Assembly (NCBI RefSeq): GCF_003752465.1
Contig: NZ_RKHJ01000001.1
Location: forward strand, 1,674,001 to 1,738,000
DNA from: Agrococcus jenensis
Lineage (GTDB): Bacteria; Actinomycetota; Actinomycetes; Actinomycetales; Microbacteriaceae
Direction of reading: 5' to 3'
DNA length: 64,000 nucleotides
Shown here: positions 1-9,877 of the stretch, one piece after another
Numbering within the stretch: position 1 is the stretch's first letter
How the letters are laid out: the number at the start of each line of letters is the position of its first letter
Made by a program: the position numbers and the translations under genes
The notes under the pieces: model-generated
What the model was told of the DNA's origin: nothing
Database searches by the model: none
What the model saw: only the letters and a program-made list of their open reading frames with translations

Positions 1-145
1 CGGGCGCGGCCGTGGCGCCGACGTCGGTCCGGTCGGGCGCTCCGCCGCTCATGCACCCGGCGAGGGACGCTGCGGCGGCGGATGCAATGGCGATGGCCGC
101 GAGGGAGCGGCGGAACCGGGATGCGCGGGCGCTCGACCGAGCCAT
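1..145 (-). CDS. Lipoprotein, N-terminal part only (runs off left edge)
   Basis: Reading leftward from the ATG at 145, about 48 codons are visible. They encode an Arg-rich n-region, a hydrophobic stretch and a lipobox ending LAGC with the acceptor cysteine near residue 31. The rest lies outside the window. A purine-rich ribosome binding site (GAGGAAGAGG) sits just upstream of the ATG, which fixes the start. By type this is an exported, lipid-anchored cell-surface protein. The visible part after the cysteine (Ser/Gly/Asp/Thr) is a linker and gives no clue to function. Confidence 0.7.
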   Translation of the reverse strand, partial: MARSSARASRFRRSLAAIAIASAAAASLAGCMSGGAPDRTDVGATAAP

Positions 146-265
146 GGCCGCCTCTTCCTCGAGGGTCAGCGCCGATCGTACGCCGACGGGAGCGCGTGCG
201 GCAGGCCCGATCGCGCGGACGTCGCCTCGGGTCGCTACGAGTTCAACTCGCTACGACCTCCCTCG

Positions 266-976
266 CTACTGCTCCGTCTCGAAGGCGACGTGGGTCAGCA
301 CCACGTCCGTGGGCTCGAGGTCGAGCCCGGACCGCCGCTCGAAGTTCTCGAGCTCCGCGGTGCCGTACGTCGGGTCGCCGAGGACGTACGCGTGCAGCCG
401 GGCGTCGTAGATGTCGTCCTCTGCGCCGAGCACGTACTCCGTCGTCTCGCCGCCCGACTCCAGGGGCTCGTAGCCGTGCTCGGCCGCCCACGCCTGCACC
501 GAGGCAACCAGGTCGGCATCGCGCACGATGGCGGTGGAGAACCGGCCGACACCCGCTCCGGGTCCGTCGACGGGGTGGTCGTAGACGACCGAGCAGAGCA
601 CGCCGTCCGAGTCGAGCAGCCCCTCCGGCTCGAACCCGGTGCGCGGATCCGATGCGGCGATCTGCTCCTCGTAGGTGTCGACGTTCCAGCTCACGGTGTA
701 GCCGGCCTCCGGATCCCTGACGACGCCGTCGGCGCAGCGCGGCCACGTCGCGGAGGCGGAGGCCGGAGGAGTCGCCGACGCGGCGGGCGTGGGCGACGGC
801 GTCTCGCTCGGCGTCGGCGTCGGCGTCGGCGTCGCGCTCGGCGACGGCGTCGCGCTCGGCGTCGGCGTCGCGCTCGGCGTCGGCGTCGCGGACGGCGCAG
901 CCGGCGTCGGCGTGCAGCCGGTCAGCAGGGCGAGCGCGGTGACGCCGACGAGCACGGAGCGACGGGCGGAGGTCAT
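266..976 (-). CDS. Secreted lipoprotein with Thr/Pro/Ser repeat linker
   Basis: 236-residue predicted lipoprotein. Residues 1-21 form a signal peptide with lipobox LLTGC (Cys21). Residues about 22-65 are a low-complexity linker of Ala-Thr-Pro-Ser repeats, partly encoded by tandem 18-nt DNA units. About 165 residues follow with four to five aromatic clusters and two cysteines, with no family I recognise. An open frame continues upstream to 1303, but the ATG at 976 has a GAAAGG ribosome binding site and starts directly on the signal peptide. It lies divergent to prpD. The Thr/Pro linker could be O-mannosylated by the protein mannosyltransferase encoded at 12850-14613; that is inference. Confidence 0.75.
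   Translation of the reverse strand: MTSARRSVLVGVTALALLTGCTPTPAAPSATPTPSATPTPSATPSPSATPTPTPTPSETPSPTPAASATPPASASATWPRCADGVVRDPEAGYTVSWNVDTYEEQIAASDPRTGFEPEGLLDSDGVLCSVVYDHPVDGPGAGVGRFSTAIVRDADLVASVQAWAAEHGYEPLESGGETTEYVLGAEDDIYDARLHAYVLGDPTYGTAELENFERRSGLDLEPTDVVLTHVAFETEQ
831..884. repeat. Three tandem 18-nt units inside a lipoprotein gene
   Basis: Three consecutive 18-nt units (GTCGCGCTCGGCGWCGGC on the + strand, with one A/T difference) encode the Thr/Pro/Ser linker of the lipoprotein at 266-976. Related shorter GGCGTC repeats flank them. As 18 is a multiple of three, gain or loss of a unit would lengthen or shorten the linker without breaking the frame. Confidence 0.8.
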
Positions 977-1114
977 GGCGGTGCCTTTCACGGAGGGGAG
1001 GGACGCGGCGACGCGTCCTCGAGCCATTCTCAACGGTCGGCCCGCCGCGAATCCGGACGTCACCCGGGAGCGGCGTAACGATCGGGCAACGGCTGGTGCC
1101 CGACCGCTCCGGGC

Positions 1115-1120
1115 TAGGCT
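1115..1120 (+). promoter_or_regulatory. -10 element of prpD (leaderless)
   Basis: TAGGCT ends 7 nt before the prpD ATG and no ribosome binding site is present, so transcription probably begins at the start codon. Confidence 0.6.
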
Positions 1121-1127
1121 CGAGCGC

Positions 1128-2633
1128 ATGCAGCACCATGACGTGAGAGCCCACAAGAGCGCCGAGAACCTGCCCCGCGAGGAGCAGCTCGCCTGGAGGA
1201 TCGCGCAGGTCGCGGTCGACCCGGTGGAGGTGGAGGCCGACGTCCTGGAGATGATCGCCAACCGCATCATCGACAACGCCTCCGTCGCGATCGCGAGCCT
1301 CAACCGGCCGCCGGTCGTCTCGGCGCGCGAGCAGGCGCAGCGCCACCCCTACACGCCCGGCGCCGCGGTGTTCGGCATCGAGGACCGCGTCAGCCCGGAG
1401 TGGGCGGCCTGGGCGAACGGCGTCGCCGTGCGCGAGCTCGACTACCACGACACCTTCTTGGCCGCCGAGTACTCGCACCCGGGCGACAACATCCCGCCGA
1501 TCCTTGCCGTCGCGCAGCACGTCGGCTGCGACGGGCACGCGCTCGTGCGCGGCCTCGCGACCGGCTACGAGATCCAGGTCGACCTCGTGCGCGCGATCAG
1601 CCTCCACAAGCACAAGATCGACCACGTCGCGCACCTCGGCCCGTCGGCCGCCGCCGGCATCGGCACGATGCTCGGCCTCGACGCCGAGACGATCTTCCAG
1701 GCGGTGGGCCAGGCGCTGCACACGACGACCGCCACCCGCCAGTCGCGCAAGGGCGAGATCTCCACCTGGAAGGCGCACGCCCCGGCGTTCGCCGGGAAGA
1801 TGGCGGTCGAGTCGGTCGACCGCGCGATGCGCGGGCAGACGAGCCCTGTGCCGATCTACGAGGGCGAGGACGGCGTGATCGCGCAGCTGCTCGACGGCTG
1901 GGAGGGCTCGTACAGCGTGCCGCTGCCCGCGCCGGGCGAGCCCAAGCGCGGCATCCTCGACACGTACACGAAGGAGCACTCCGCCGAGTACCAGGCGCAG
2001 GCCTGGATCGACCTCGCCCGCCGGCTCTCGGCCGAGCGGCCCGAGCTGCGCGACCCGGAGGGCATCGAGTCGATCGTGCTGCACACGAGCCACCACACGC
2101 ACTTCGTGATCGGCTCGGGCGCGAACGACCCGCAGAAGTACGACCCGACCGCTTCGCGCGAGACGCTCGACCACTCCATCCCGTACATCGTCGCGGTCGC
2201 CCTGCAGGACGGCGGCTGGCACCACGTCGACTCCTACGCGCCCCAGCGCGCCGGCCGGCCGGACACGGTCGCGCTGTGGAACAAGATCACGACCGTCGAG
2301 GACCCGATCTGGACCGAGCGCTACCACGACCCGGACCCCGACAAGAAGGCGTTCGGCGGCCGCATCGTCATCACGCTCACCTCCGGCGAGGTGATCGAGC
2401 AGGAGATCTCGGTCGCGGATGCGCACCCCGCCGGTGCACGGCCCTTCGGCCGCGCCGAGTACGTGTCGAAGCTGCGCACGCTCGCGCAGGGCATCGTCGA
2501 GGACGCCGAGATCGACCGCTTCCTCGCGCTCGTCGAGCGGCTGCCCGAGCTGAGCGTCGACGAGGTGCGCCAGCTCACCGTCTACGCGCCGGCCGGCACC
2601 GTCGACCAGGGCACCACGAAGGGCCTGTTCTAG
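1128..2633 (+). CDS. prpD: 2-methylcitrate dehydratase (MmgE/PrpD family)
   Basis: Cytosolic 501-residue enzyme that dehydrates 2-methylcitrate to 2-methylaconitate in the methylcitrate cycle for propionyl-CoA. The whole protein reads as MmgE/PrpD family, including the conserved segment around residues 195-225 ([15 protein letters not shown], then [13 protein letters not shown]), at the usual length of about 500 residues. The frame is open upstream to 789, but the ATG at 1128 lies 7 nt after TAGGCT and matches the normal family start. Its stop codon shares one base with the prpB GTG (TAGTG), so the two are translationally coupled. No dedicated regulator is adjacent. Confidence 0.93.
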   Translation: MQHHDVRAHKSAENLPREEQLAWRIAQVAVDPVEVEADVLEMIANRIIDNASVAIASLNRPPVVSAREQAQRHPYTPGAAVFGIEDRVSPEWAAWANGVAVRELDYHDTFLAAEYSHPGDNIPPILAVAQHVGCDGHALVRGLATGYEIQVDLVRAISLHKHKIDHVAHLGPSAAAGIGTMLGLDAETIFQAVGQALHTTTATRQSRKGEISTWKAHAPAFAGKMAVESVDRAMRGQTSPVPIYEGEDGVIAQLLDGWEGSYSVPLPAPGEPKRGILDTYTKEHSAEYQAQAWIDLARRLSAERPELRDPEGIESIVLHTSHHTHFVIGSGANDPQKYDPTASRETLDHSIPYIVAVALQDGGWHHVDSYAPQRAGRPDTVALWNKITTVEDPIWTERYHDPDPDKKAFGGRIVITLTSGEVIEQEISVADAHPAGARPFGRAEYVSKLRTLAQGIVEDAEIDRFLALVERLPELSVDEVRQLTVYAPAGTVDQGTTKGLF

Positions 2634-3544
2634 TGCTCTCGACGACGGTCACCCCCTCCGAGAAGCGGCAGGCGCTGCGGGCGGGGCTCGCCTCCGGCAC
2701 GCTGCAGCGCTTCCCGGGCGCGTTCACGCCGCTGACCGCGCCGCTCATCCAGCAGCTGGGCTTCGAGGGCGTCTACATCTCGGGCGCCGTGATGGCGGCC
2801 GAGCTGGGGCTGCCCGACATCGGCCTGACGACCCTCACCGAGGTCGCGCAGCGCGGCCGCGAGATCTCGCGCATGACCGACCTGCCGACCCTCATCGACG
2901 CCGACACCGGCTTCGGCGAGGCGATGAACGTCGCGCGCGCCGTGCACGAGCTCGAGGACGCGGGCGTCTCCGGCCTGCACCTCGAGGACCAGGTCAACCC
3001 CAAGCGCTGCGGGCACCTCGACGGAAAGGAGGTCGTGTCGCTCGACCGGGCGGTGCAGCGCATCGCCGCCGCCGTCTCGGCCCGCCGCGATGCCGACCTC
3101 GTCATCATGGCCCGCACCGACATCCGCGGGGTCCGGGGTCTTGACGCGGCGAAGGACCGCGCGAAGGCGCTGGAGGCCGCGGGCGCCGATGCGATCTTCC
3201 CGGAGGCGATGGCCTCGCTCGAGGAGTTCGCGGCGATCCGCGAGGCCGTGCAGGTGCCGATCCTCGCCAACATGACGGAGTTCGGCAAGAGCGCGCTCTT
3301 CACCCACCAGCAGCTGCAGGACGTGGGCGTCAACATCGCGATCCACCCGGTCTCGCTGCTGCGCATCGCGATGGGCGCGATCGAGCGGGAGCTCCAGGGG
3401 CTGCGCGACACCGGCACCCTCGACGGCGCGGTCGAGCGCATGCAGACGCGCGCCCGGCTCTACGAGCTCAACGACTACGCCGCCTATAGCGCCTTCGACG
3501 AGGGCGTCTTCGACTTCGAGGTGCCCGGGGCGGAGCCCCGATGA
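2633..3544 (+). CDS. prpB: 2-methylisocitrate lyase
   Basis: 303-residue member of the isocitrate lyase/PEP mutase superfamily that cleaves 2-methylisocitrate to pyruvate and succinate, the last step of the methylcitrate cycle. Diagnostic segments are DADTGFGE (about residues 89-96, metal and substrate binding) and EDQVNPKRCGHLDGK with the catalytic Cys126 in the KRCGH loop. The GTG start overlaps the prpD stop by one base. The end overlaps the next gene by four bases (ATGA), so prpD, prpB and the flavin reductase form one transcription unit. Confidence 0.94.
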   Translation: MLSTTVTPSEKRQALRAGLASGTLQRFPGAFTPLTAPLIQQLGFEGVYISGAVMAAELGLPDIGLTTLTEVAQRGREISRMTDLPTLIDADTGFGEAMNVARAVHELEDAGVSGLHLEDQVNPKRCGHLDGKEVVSLDRAVQRIAAAVSARRDADLVIMARTDIRGVRGLDAAKDRAKALEAAGADAIFPEAMASLEEFAAIREAVQVPILANMTEFGKSALFTHQQLQDVGVNIAIHPVSLLRIAMGAIERELQGLRDTGTLDGAVERMQTRARLYELNDYAAYSAFDEGVFDFEVPGAEPR

Positions 3545-4635
3545 GCGTGCTGTTCTCGCCCGTGCAGCTCGGTCCGGTCGAGGTGCGCAACCGCGCGTGG
3601 GTGTCGCCCATGTGCCAGTACTCGTGCGAGGAGCAGGACGGCATGCCGAGCGACTGGCACCGCGAGCACCTCACCTCGTTCGCGAGGGGCGGCGCCGGGC
3701 TCGTGATGACCGAGGCCGCTGCGATCGAGCCCATCGGCCGGATCTCTCCGCAGGACCTCGGGATCTGGAACGACGCGCAGGCCGAGGCGCTCGCGCCGAT
3801 CGCCGCGCGCATCCGCGCCCACGGGGCCGTGGCCGCCGTGCAGCTCGCCCACGCCGGCCGCAAGGCGTCGACCTACCGCGAGTGGAGCGGCCGCGGCTCG
3901 GTGCCGCTCGAGCAGGGCGGCTGGCCGACCGTCAGCGCCGGCGCGGCAGCGTTCGGCAGCTACGCAGCGCCGCGCGCGCTCGCGGCCGACGAGGTCGCGG
4001 CGCTGCCGGAGCGCTTCGCCGTCGCCGCCCGTCGAGCGGTCGACGCGGGGTTCGAGGCGGTCGAGGTGCACGCGGCGCACGGCTACCTGCTGCACCAGTT
4101 CCTCTCGCCGCTGTCCAACGCGCGCGACGACGAGTGGGGCGTCGGCGAGGGCGGTCTGCGCACGCTGCTGCTGCAGCGCGTGGTCGAGGCCGTGCGCGCG
4201 GCGGTGCCGGAGGCCGCGCTCATGGTGCGGCTCAGCGCATCCGACTGGGTCGACGGCGGCATCGACTCCGCCATGACGGTCGAGCACGTGCGCGTGGCGA
4301 TCGCGGCCGGCGCCGACTGGTTCGACCTCTCCTCCGGTGGGCTCGACCCCCGCCAGGAGATCCCGCTCGAGCCCGGCTACCAGGTGCCGTTCGCGCGCGA
4401 CGTGCGCGCGGCGACCGGCGCGAAGGTGAACGCCGTCGGCCTCATCGAGGACCCGGCGCACGCCGAATCGGTGCTCGTCGACGGCGACGCCGACGCGGTG
4501 ATGCTCGCGCGCGCCTGGATGCGCAACCCGCACTGGGCGCTCGGCGCCGAGGCCGAGCTCGACGGGGTCGCGGATGCGTCGGTGTGGCCGCCGCAGTACA
4601 CGCGCGCCCGGCGGGTGCCGGAGCGCGCCCACTGA
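3541..4635 (+). CDS. NADH:flavin oxidoreductase, YqjM-type old yellow enzyme
   Basis: 364-residue FMN enzyme that reduces activated C=C bonds with NAD(P)H. The N-terminal SPMCQYS (Cys25) is typical of the YqjM/thermophilic-like class, where the Cys tunes FMN. HAGRKAS and EVHAAHGYLLHQFLSPLSN supply the substrate-binding His pair, and the C-terminal part binds the FMN phosphate. The start overlaps the prpB stop (ATGA), so it is co-expressed with methylcitrate-cycle genes. Its substrate here is unknown; an enoyl-acid or enoyl-CoA intermediate is a guess. A 19-23-19 palindrome begins 4 nt after the stop. Confidence 0.9.
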   Translation: MSVLFSPVQLGPVEVRNRAWVSPMCQYSCEEQDGMPSDWHREHLTSFARGGAGLVMTEAAAIEPIGRISPQDLGIWNDAQAEALAPIAARIRAHGAVAAVQLAHAGRKASTYREWSGRGSVPLEQGGWPTVSAGAAAFGSYAAPRALAADEVAALPERFAVAARRAVDAGFEAVEVHAAHGYLLHQFLSPLSNARDDEWGVGEGGLRTLLLQRVVEAVRAAVPEAALMVRLSASDWVDGGIDSAMTVEHVRVAIAAGADWFDLSSGGLDPRQEIPLEPGYQVPFARDVRAATGAKVNAVGLIEDPAHAESVLVDGDADAVMLARAWMRNPHWALGAEAELDGVADASVWPPQYTRARRVPERAH

Positions 4636-4639
4636 TTCC

Positions 4640-4700
4640 TCAACGTCGCAGGTGGTCGTTGAAGGCGATATGGCGCGTGAGCGACCACCCGCGACGTTGA
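4640..4700. repeat. Dispersed palindrome, copy 1 (19-nt arms, 23-nt loop)
   Basis: Left arm TCAACGTCGCAGGTGGTCG (4640-4658) pairs with the right arm (4682-4700) at 18 of 19 positions across a 23-nt loop. It starts 4 nt after the stop of the flavin reductase and ends 14 nt before the -10 of the next gene. A second copy with the same arm and loop lengths and 17 of 19 identical arm bases lies at 62081-62141. It could act as a transcription terminator or as a mobile palindromic (REP-like) element. Confidence 0.85.
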
Positions 4701-4714
4701 CAATCGAGACGACA

Positions 4715-4720
4715 TACGCT
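4715..4720 (+). promoter_or_regulatory. -10 element of the HIBYL-CoA hydrolase-like gene (leaderless)
   Basis: TACGCT ends 6 nt before the ATG at 4727. No Shine-Dalgarno sequence is visible. Confidence 0.55.
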
Positions 4721-4726
4721 GGCGCC

Positions 4727-5773
4727 ATGCCCGAGCACGTGCGCACCGATCGCCGCGGCCGGCTCGCGACCATCGAGCTGCACCGGCCTGAGGCGCTCAA
4801 CGCGCTCACGCACGACATGGTGCGCGGCATCGCCGCAGCCCTGGCCGCCGCGCAGCGCGACCCCGCCGTCGGCACCATCGCGATCACCGGCGCCGGCGAG
4901 CGCGGCCTCTGTGCCGGCGGCGATGTCGTCGGCCTGCGCGCCGACGTCACCGCGACCGGTGGGTCCGCCGCCCGCGCGTTCTGGCGCGACGAGTACGCGC
5001 TGAACGCCGCGATCGCCCGGTCGTCGACGCCGGTCGTCGCCATCCAGCACGGCATCGTGCTCGGCGGGGGCGTCGGGATCTCGGCGCACGCGCGCCACCG
5101 CGTCGTCACCGAGTCCACCCGCATCGGCTTCCCCGAGGTGACGATCGGCTTCGTGCCGGACGTCGGCGCGACCTGGCTGCTCACCCGCGCCCCCGGCGAG
5201 CTCGGCACCCGCGTCGCGCTCACCGGTGAGCACGTCGGAACGGCCGACGCGATCCTGCTCGGACTCTCGGATGCGTTCGTCCCGGAGGAGCGGATCCCGG
5301 AGCTGCTCGCGGCCCTCGAGACGACCGACGCCGACGCGGCGATCGCAGCGGTCGCGACCCGCCCGCCCACCGGCGAGCTCGCCGCCGCCCGCGCGCTCGT
5401 CGACGATGCGTTCGCGGGGGACGACCTGCGCACGATCCTCGAGCGGCTCGCCGCGGCAGGGGAGCCCGGGGCTGCCCTCGCCGCCACCATCGCCACGCGC
5501 TCGCCGACGGCGCTGACCGTGACGCTCGCAGCCCTTCGCCGCGCCGCCGCGCTGCCCACCCTCGAACAGGCGCTCGAGCAGGAGTACCGGGTCTCGTCGC
5601 ACGTGAGCCTGCTGCCCGACTTCGCCGAGGGCATCCGCGCCCAGCTCGTCGACAAGGACCGCAGCCCCTCCTGGCAGCCCGCCACCATCGAGCAGGTGCC
5701 GGATGCCATGGTGGAGGCCTGCTTCGCACCCGCGCCCGACGGCGACCTCGCCCTGCCAGAGGAGGCAGCATGA
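4727..5773 (+). CDS. 3-hydroxyisobutyryl-CoA hydrolase-like crotonase
   Basis: 348-residue crotonase-fold protein. It differs from ordinary enoyl-CoA hydratases in length and by HIBYL-CoA hydrolase-type segments: GLCAGGDV, a GGGVGIS oxyanion loop, FPEVTIGFVPDVGATW, and the extra C-terminal domain with SPTALTVTLAALRRA and DKDRSPSWQP. The family hydrolyses 3-hydroxyisobutyryl-CoA in valine catabolism, giving free 3-hydroxyisobutyrate on the way to propionyl-CoA. I chose the ATG at 4727 over the longer frame from 4574 because TACGCT lies 6 nt upstream and the crotonase fold begins there. The stop overlaps the next start (ATGA). Confidence 0.85.
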   Translation: MPEHVRTDRRGRLATIELHRPEALNALTHDMVRGIAAALAAAQRDPAVGTIAITGAGERGLCAGGDVVGLRADVTATGGSAARAFWRDEYALNAAIARSSTPVVAIQHGIVLGGGVGISAHARHRVVTESTRIGFPEVTIGFVPDVGATWLLTRAPGELGTRVALTGEHVGTADAILLGLSDAFVPEERIPELLAALETTDADAAIAAVATRPPTGELAAARALVDDAFAGDDLRTILERLAAAGEPGAALAATIATRSPTALTVTLAALRRAAALPTLEQALEQEYRVSSHVSLLPDFAEGIRAQLVDKDRSPSWQPATIEQVPDAMVEACFAPAPDGDLALPEEAA

Positions 5774-6588
5774 CCGAGCCCAGCACGAACGAGCCCAGCA
5801 CGACCGAGGGCACTGGCGGCTACCGCACGATCCGCGTCGAGCGGCGCGACCGGGTCGCATGGATCCACCTCGACCGCCCCGAGGCCCTCAACGCGCTGAA
5901 CGTGCAGCTCATGCGAGAGGTCGTCGCCGCGGCGACCGAGCTCGACGGCGACGACGGCATCGGCGCGATCGTGGTCACCGGCTCGGAGCGGGCGTTCGCC
6001 GCGGGCGCCGACATCAAGGAGATGGCGACGAAGTCGACGGCCGAGATGCGGGCCGACGGCCACTTCGGCGGATGGGCGGCGTTCGCCGCCGTGCGGAAGC
6101 CCGTGATCGCGGCGGTGTCGGGCTACGCGCTCGGCGGCGGCTGCGAGCTCGCGCTCATGTGCGACATCATCCTGGCGGCCGACTCGGCCACGTTCGGCCT
6201 GCCGGAGCTCTCGCTCGGGGTCATCCCCGGCATCGGCGGCACGCAGCGCCTCGTGCGCGCGCTCGGCTACCCGAAGGCGGCCGAGATCATCCTCACCGGC
6301 CGCCGCGTCGGCGCCGAGGAGGCGGAGCGCATCGGGCTGATCTCGCGCGTCGTGCCGGCCGACCGGCTGCTCGACGAGGCGCAGGAGATGGCCGCGTCGA
6401 TCGCCGCGAAGTCGCTGCCGGCGCTCGTCGCCGCGAAGGCGGCCATGGACGCCGCGCTCGAGATGCCGCTCGCCGAGGGCATCGCGCTCGAGACCGAGCA
6501 CTTCACGGCGCTCTTCGACACCGAGGACCAGCAGGAGGGCATGGCGGCGTTCAGCGAGAAGCGGGAGCCGCGCTTCCGGCACCGCTGA
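5770..6588 (+). CDS. Enoyl-CoA hydratase (short-chain, crotonase family)
   Basis: 272-residue crotonase that adds water to trans-2-enoyl-CoA. It has the oxyanion segments RAFAAGADIKEM and GYALGGGCELALMCD, and the catalytic-Glu segments GLPELSLGVIPGIGGTQR, typical of EchA8/PaaF-type enzymes. About 17 Ser/Thr-rich residues precede the fold. It is coupled by ATGA to the HIBYL-CoA hydrolase-like gene; the two would cover methacrylyl-CoA hydration and thioester hydrolysis in valine degradation. Substrate range is inferred from context, and beta-oxidation is the alternative. Confidence 0.9.
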   Translation: MTEPSTNEPSTTEGTGGYRTIRVERRDRVAWIHLDRPEALNALNVQLMREVVAAATELDGDDGIGAIVVTGSERAFAAGADIKEMATKSTAEMRADGHFGGWAAFAAVRKPVIAAVSGYALGGGCELALMCDIILAADSATFGLPELSLGVIPGIGGTQRLVRALGYPKAAEIILTGRRVGAEEAERIGLISRVVPADRLLDEAQEMAASIAAKSLPALVAAKAAMDAALEMPLAEGIALETEHFTALFDTEDQQEGMAAFSEKREPRFRHR

Positions 6589-6747
6589 CGCAGGCGCTCC
6601 AGCGCGCGACTCGGTCGCGGCGGGGTCGTCGACCGCGGTGAGAGCCCTCTCACGCACCCCTCCTCCCAGGCTCACGAGCCGTGGCGAGAGTGGTGGCAGA
6701 CGAAGGGCCGGCCACCCGGGCCCCCTGCGCACCAGGAGGAGCACACC

Positions 6748-7281
6748 ATGCACACGAAGTGGATCGCCATCAGCACCATCGGCACGATCGGTCTCGGCGC
6801 CATCGCCGCGAGCGCAGCCGGGATCGCCAACGCGGTCGAGCTGCGCGACGCGGAGGGCCGCGTGCTCGAGAGCAGCACCGTGCGCGGCGACGTGCTCGAG
6901 CGCGGCACGGTCGCGATCAAGACGACGGGGGAGCACGCGTCCGTGATCTCGGCCGCGTCGGCGAGCGACGCCCCGTCGGCGACCGCGTCGGCGGTGGCGC
7001 CGTCGGCCACCCGCTCCGCCGCCTCGCCGGCGGCGCAGACCGCCGCATCCGCTCCGTCCGCGGTGACGGCCCCCGCGCCCGCGCCCGCGCCCGCACCCGC
7101 GCCGGCGCCGGCACCGGCGCCCGCCCCCGCGCAGCAGCAGGCTCCCGCCCCGGCGTCCGCGCCGGCAGCCGCGCCGATCCCGGCGCCCGCGGTCGACTCC
7201 GCGCCGAGCGCGGCGTCCGCCCCGGCGCCCGCCTCGCCGCAGTCGCCGGTCTCGGCGCCCTCGGCCGGTTCCAACGACTGA
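6748..7281 (+). CDS. Exported Ala/Pro-rich protein of unknown function
   Basis: 177 residues with an N-terminal hydrophobic signal-like segment (about residues 5-28) and a short ordered part to about residue 65. The rest is low complexity: Ser/Ala, then a run of alternating Ala-Pro dipeptides near residues 109-130, then more Ala/Pro/Ser. A strong AGGAGG ribosome binding site (about 6735-6740) precedes the ATG. A perfect 14-bp terminator hairpin follows at 7321. I recognise no domain. Such Ala-Pro stretches behave as extended spacers through cell walls, so a wall-associated role is plausible but unproven. Confidence 0.7.
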   Translation: MHTKWIAISTIGTIGLGAIAASAAGIANAVELRDAEGRVLESSTVRGDVLERGTVAIKTTGEHASVISAASASDAPSATASAVAPSATRSAASPAAQTAASAPSAVTAPAPAPAPAPAPAPAPAPAPAQQQAPAPASAPAAAPIPAPAVDSAPSAASAPAPASPQSPVSAPSAGSND

Positions 7282-7320
7282 GCCACCCTGCAGCGCGCTG
7301 CTCCGACGGCGCGCCCCGCC

Positions 7321-7353
7321 CGCAGCGCCCCGCCCACGCGGCGGGGCGCTGCG
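7321..7353 (+). terminator. Hairpin terminator after the Ala/Pro-rich gene
   Basis: Perfect 14-bp stem (CGCAGCGCCCCGCC at 7321-7334 with 7340-7353) and a 5-nt loop. There is no T-tract, as is common in high-GC actinobacteria. Confidence 0.75.
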
Positions 7354-7405
7354 GCGTTGCGCGCTGGGCGGAACGCGCTCGGGCGGTCGCCAGGGAGCCG
7401 TGCCC

Positions 7406-7411
7406 TAGAGT
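7406..7411 (+). promoter_or_regulatory. -10 element of prpC
   Basis: TAGAGT about 40 nt upstream of the prpC ATG. A GAGGAG ribosome binding site at 7441-7446 fits a leadered transcript. Confidence 0.5.
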
Positions 7412-7450
7412 CGGATGGCGCCCCGCACCCCCTGTTCATCGAGGAGCACC

Positions 7451-9441
<1,991 letters not shown>

Positions 9442-9462
9442 CCCGAGCCCGGCCCCGCCGCT

Positions 9463-9530
9463 CGACTCGACCCGTTCTCGCCGACTCGACCCCGCACAGC
9501 GGGTCGGGTCGGCGGGAGCGGGTCGAGTCG
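9463..9530. repeat. 30-bp stem hairpin made of CGACTCGACCC motifs
   Basis: Arms 9463-9492 and 9501-9530 pair at 27 of 30 positions, and the other three are U-G wobbles when transcribed rightward, so the RNA stem is uninterrupted. The loop is 8 nt. Each arm itself contains the motif CGACTCGACCC or a near-copy twice. It lies downstream of the prpC-aldo/keto reductase pair and could terminate it. Confidence 0.85.
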
Positions 9531-9532
9531 CG

Positions 9533-9649
9533 TCAGGGGCGCGGATCCCGCGGCGCGGCGATCCGTCCGGCGAGCACCGCGACGCCGTCGCCCGCGGCCC
9601 GCTCGGCGGTGATCGCGATGTGGAGCTCTTGCTTCGACCATGCGCGCAT
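9533..9649 (-). CDS. Possible 38-residue protein (doubtful)
   Basis: A small frame from the ATG at 9649 encodes a Trp-containing N-terminus (MRAWSKQELHIAI) and a 38-residue product ending in Asp-Pro-Arg-Pro. The MxxWxxxEL opening resembles the start of DUF2255-like proteins, but the rest of that family is missing, so this may be a truncated remnant. There is no good ribosome binding site or -10 element, and the frame stays open upstream. Treat as low confidence. Confidence 0.2.
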   Translation of the reverse strand: MRAWSKQELHIAITAERAAGDGVAVLAGRIAAPRDPRP

Positions 9650-9877
9650 GCGGTCAGCAAAGCAGATGGCGCCCCGCGCCCCCGCTTCGGCGCGACTCGG
9701 CGCGCTCGCGGACCCCATTCCGGATCCTGGACCCGAGATCCTGGGTCCATCAGCCGCTATCGGTTCCATCCGGCTCGGGCGCACGGGTCGGCCCGCGCTC
9801 TGCTCCGCTCGGCGGCTGTGCACAGGCCGGCGGATGTGCCGCACGCACGCCGCGCGCGCCGTGCCATCGTGCGCCGC

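Larger units (their letters stand above)
9442..9877. other. 436-nt gap holding a long hairpin and a doubtful small ORF
   Basis: The only stretch over 300 nt without a confident gene. It carries the 68-nt hairpin at 9463-9530 and a 38-codon minus-strand ORF (9533-9649). The remainder up to the DUF2695 start shows no clear promoter, RNA or ORF apart from a weak CATCGT -10 before 9878. Confidence 0.6.

Noticed and set aside
243..6936. Very long minus-strand frames (for example 243-2426 and 3484-6936) and similar long antisense frames elsewhere
   Set aside because: They run antisense to confident genes, have Arg/Ala/Val-rich composition without domains, and are expected in DNA with this GC content.
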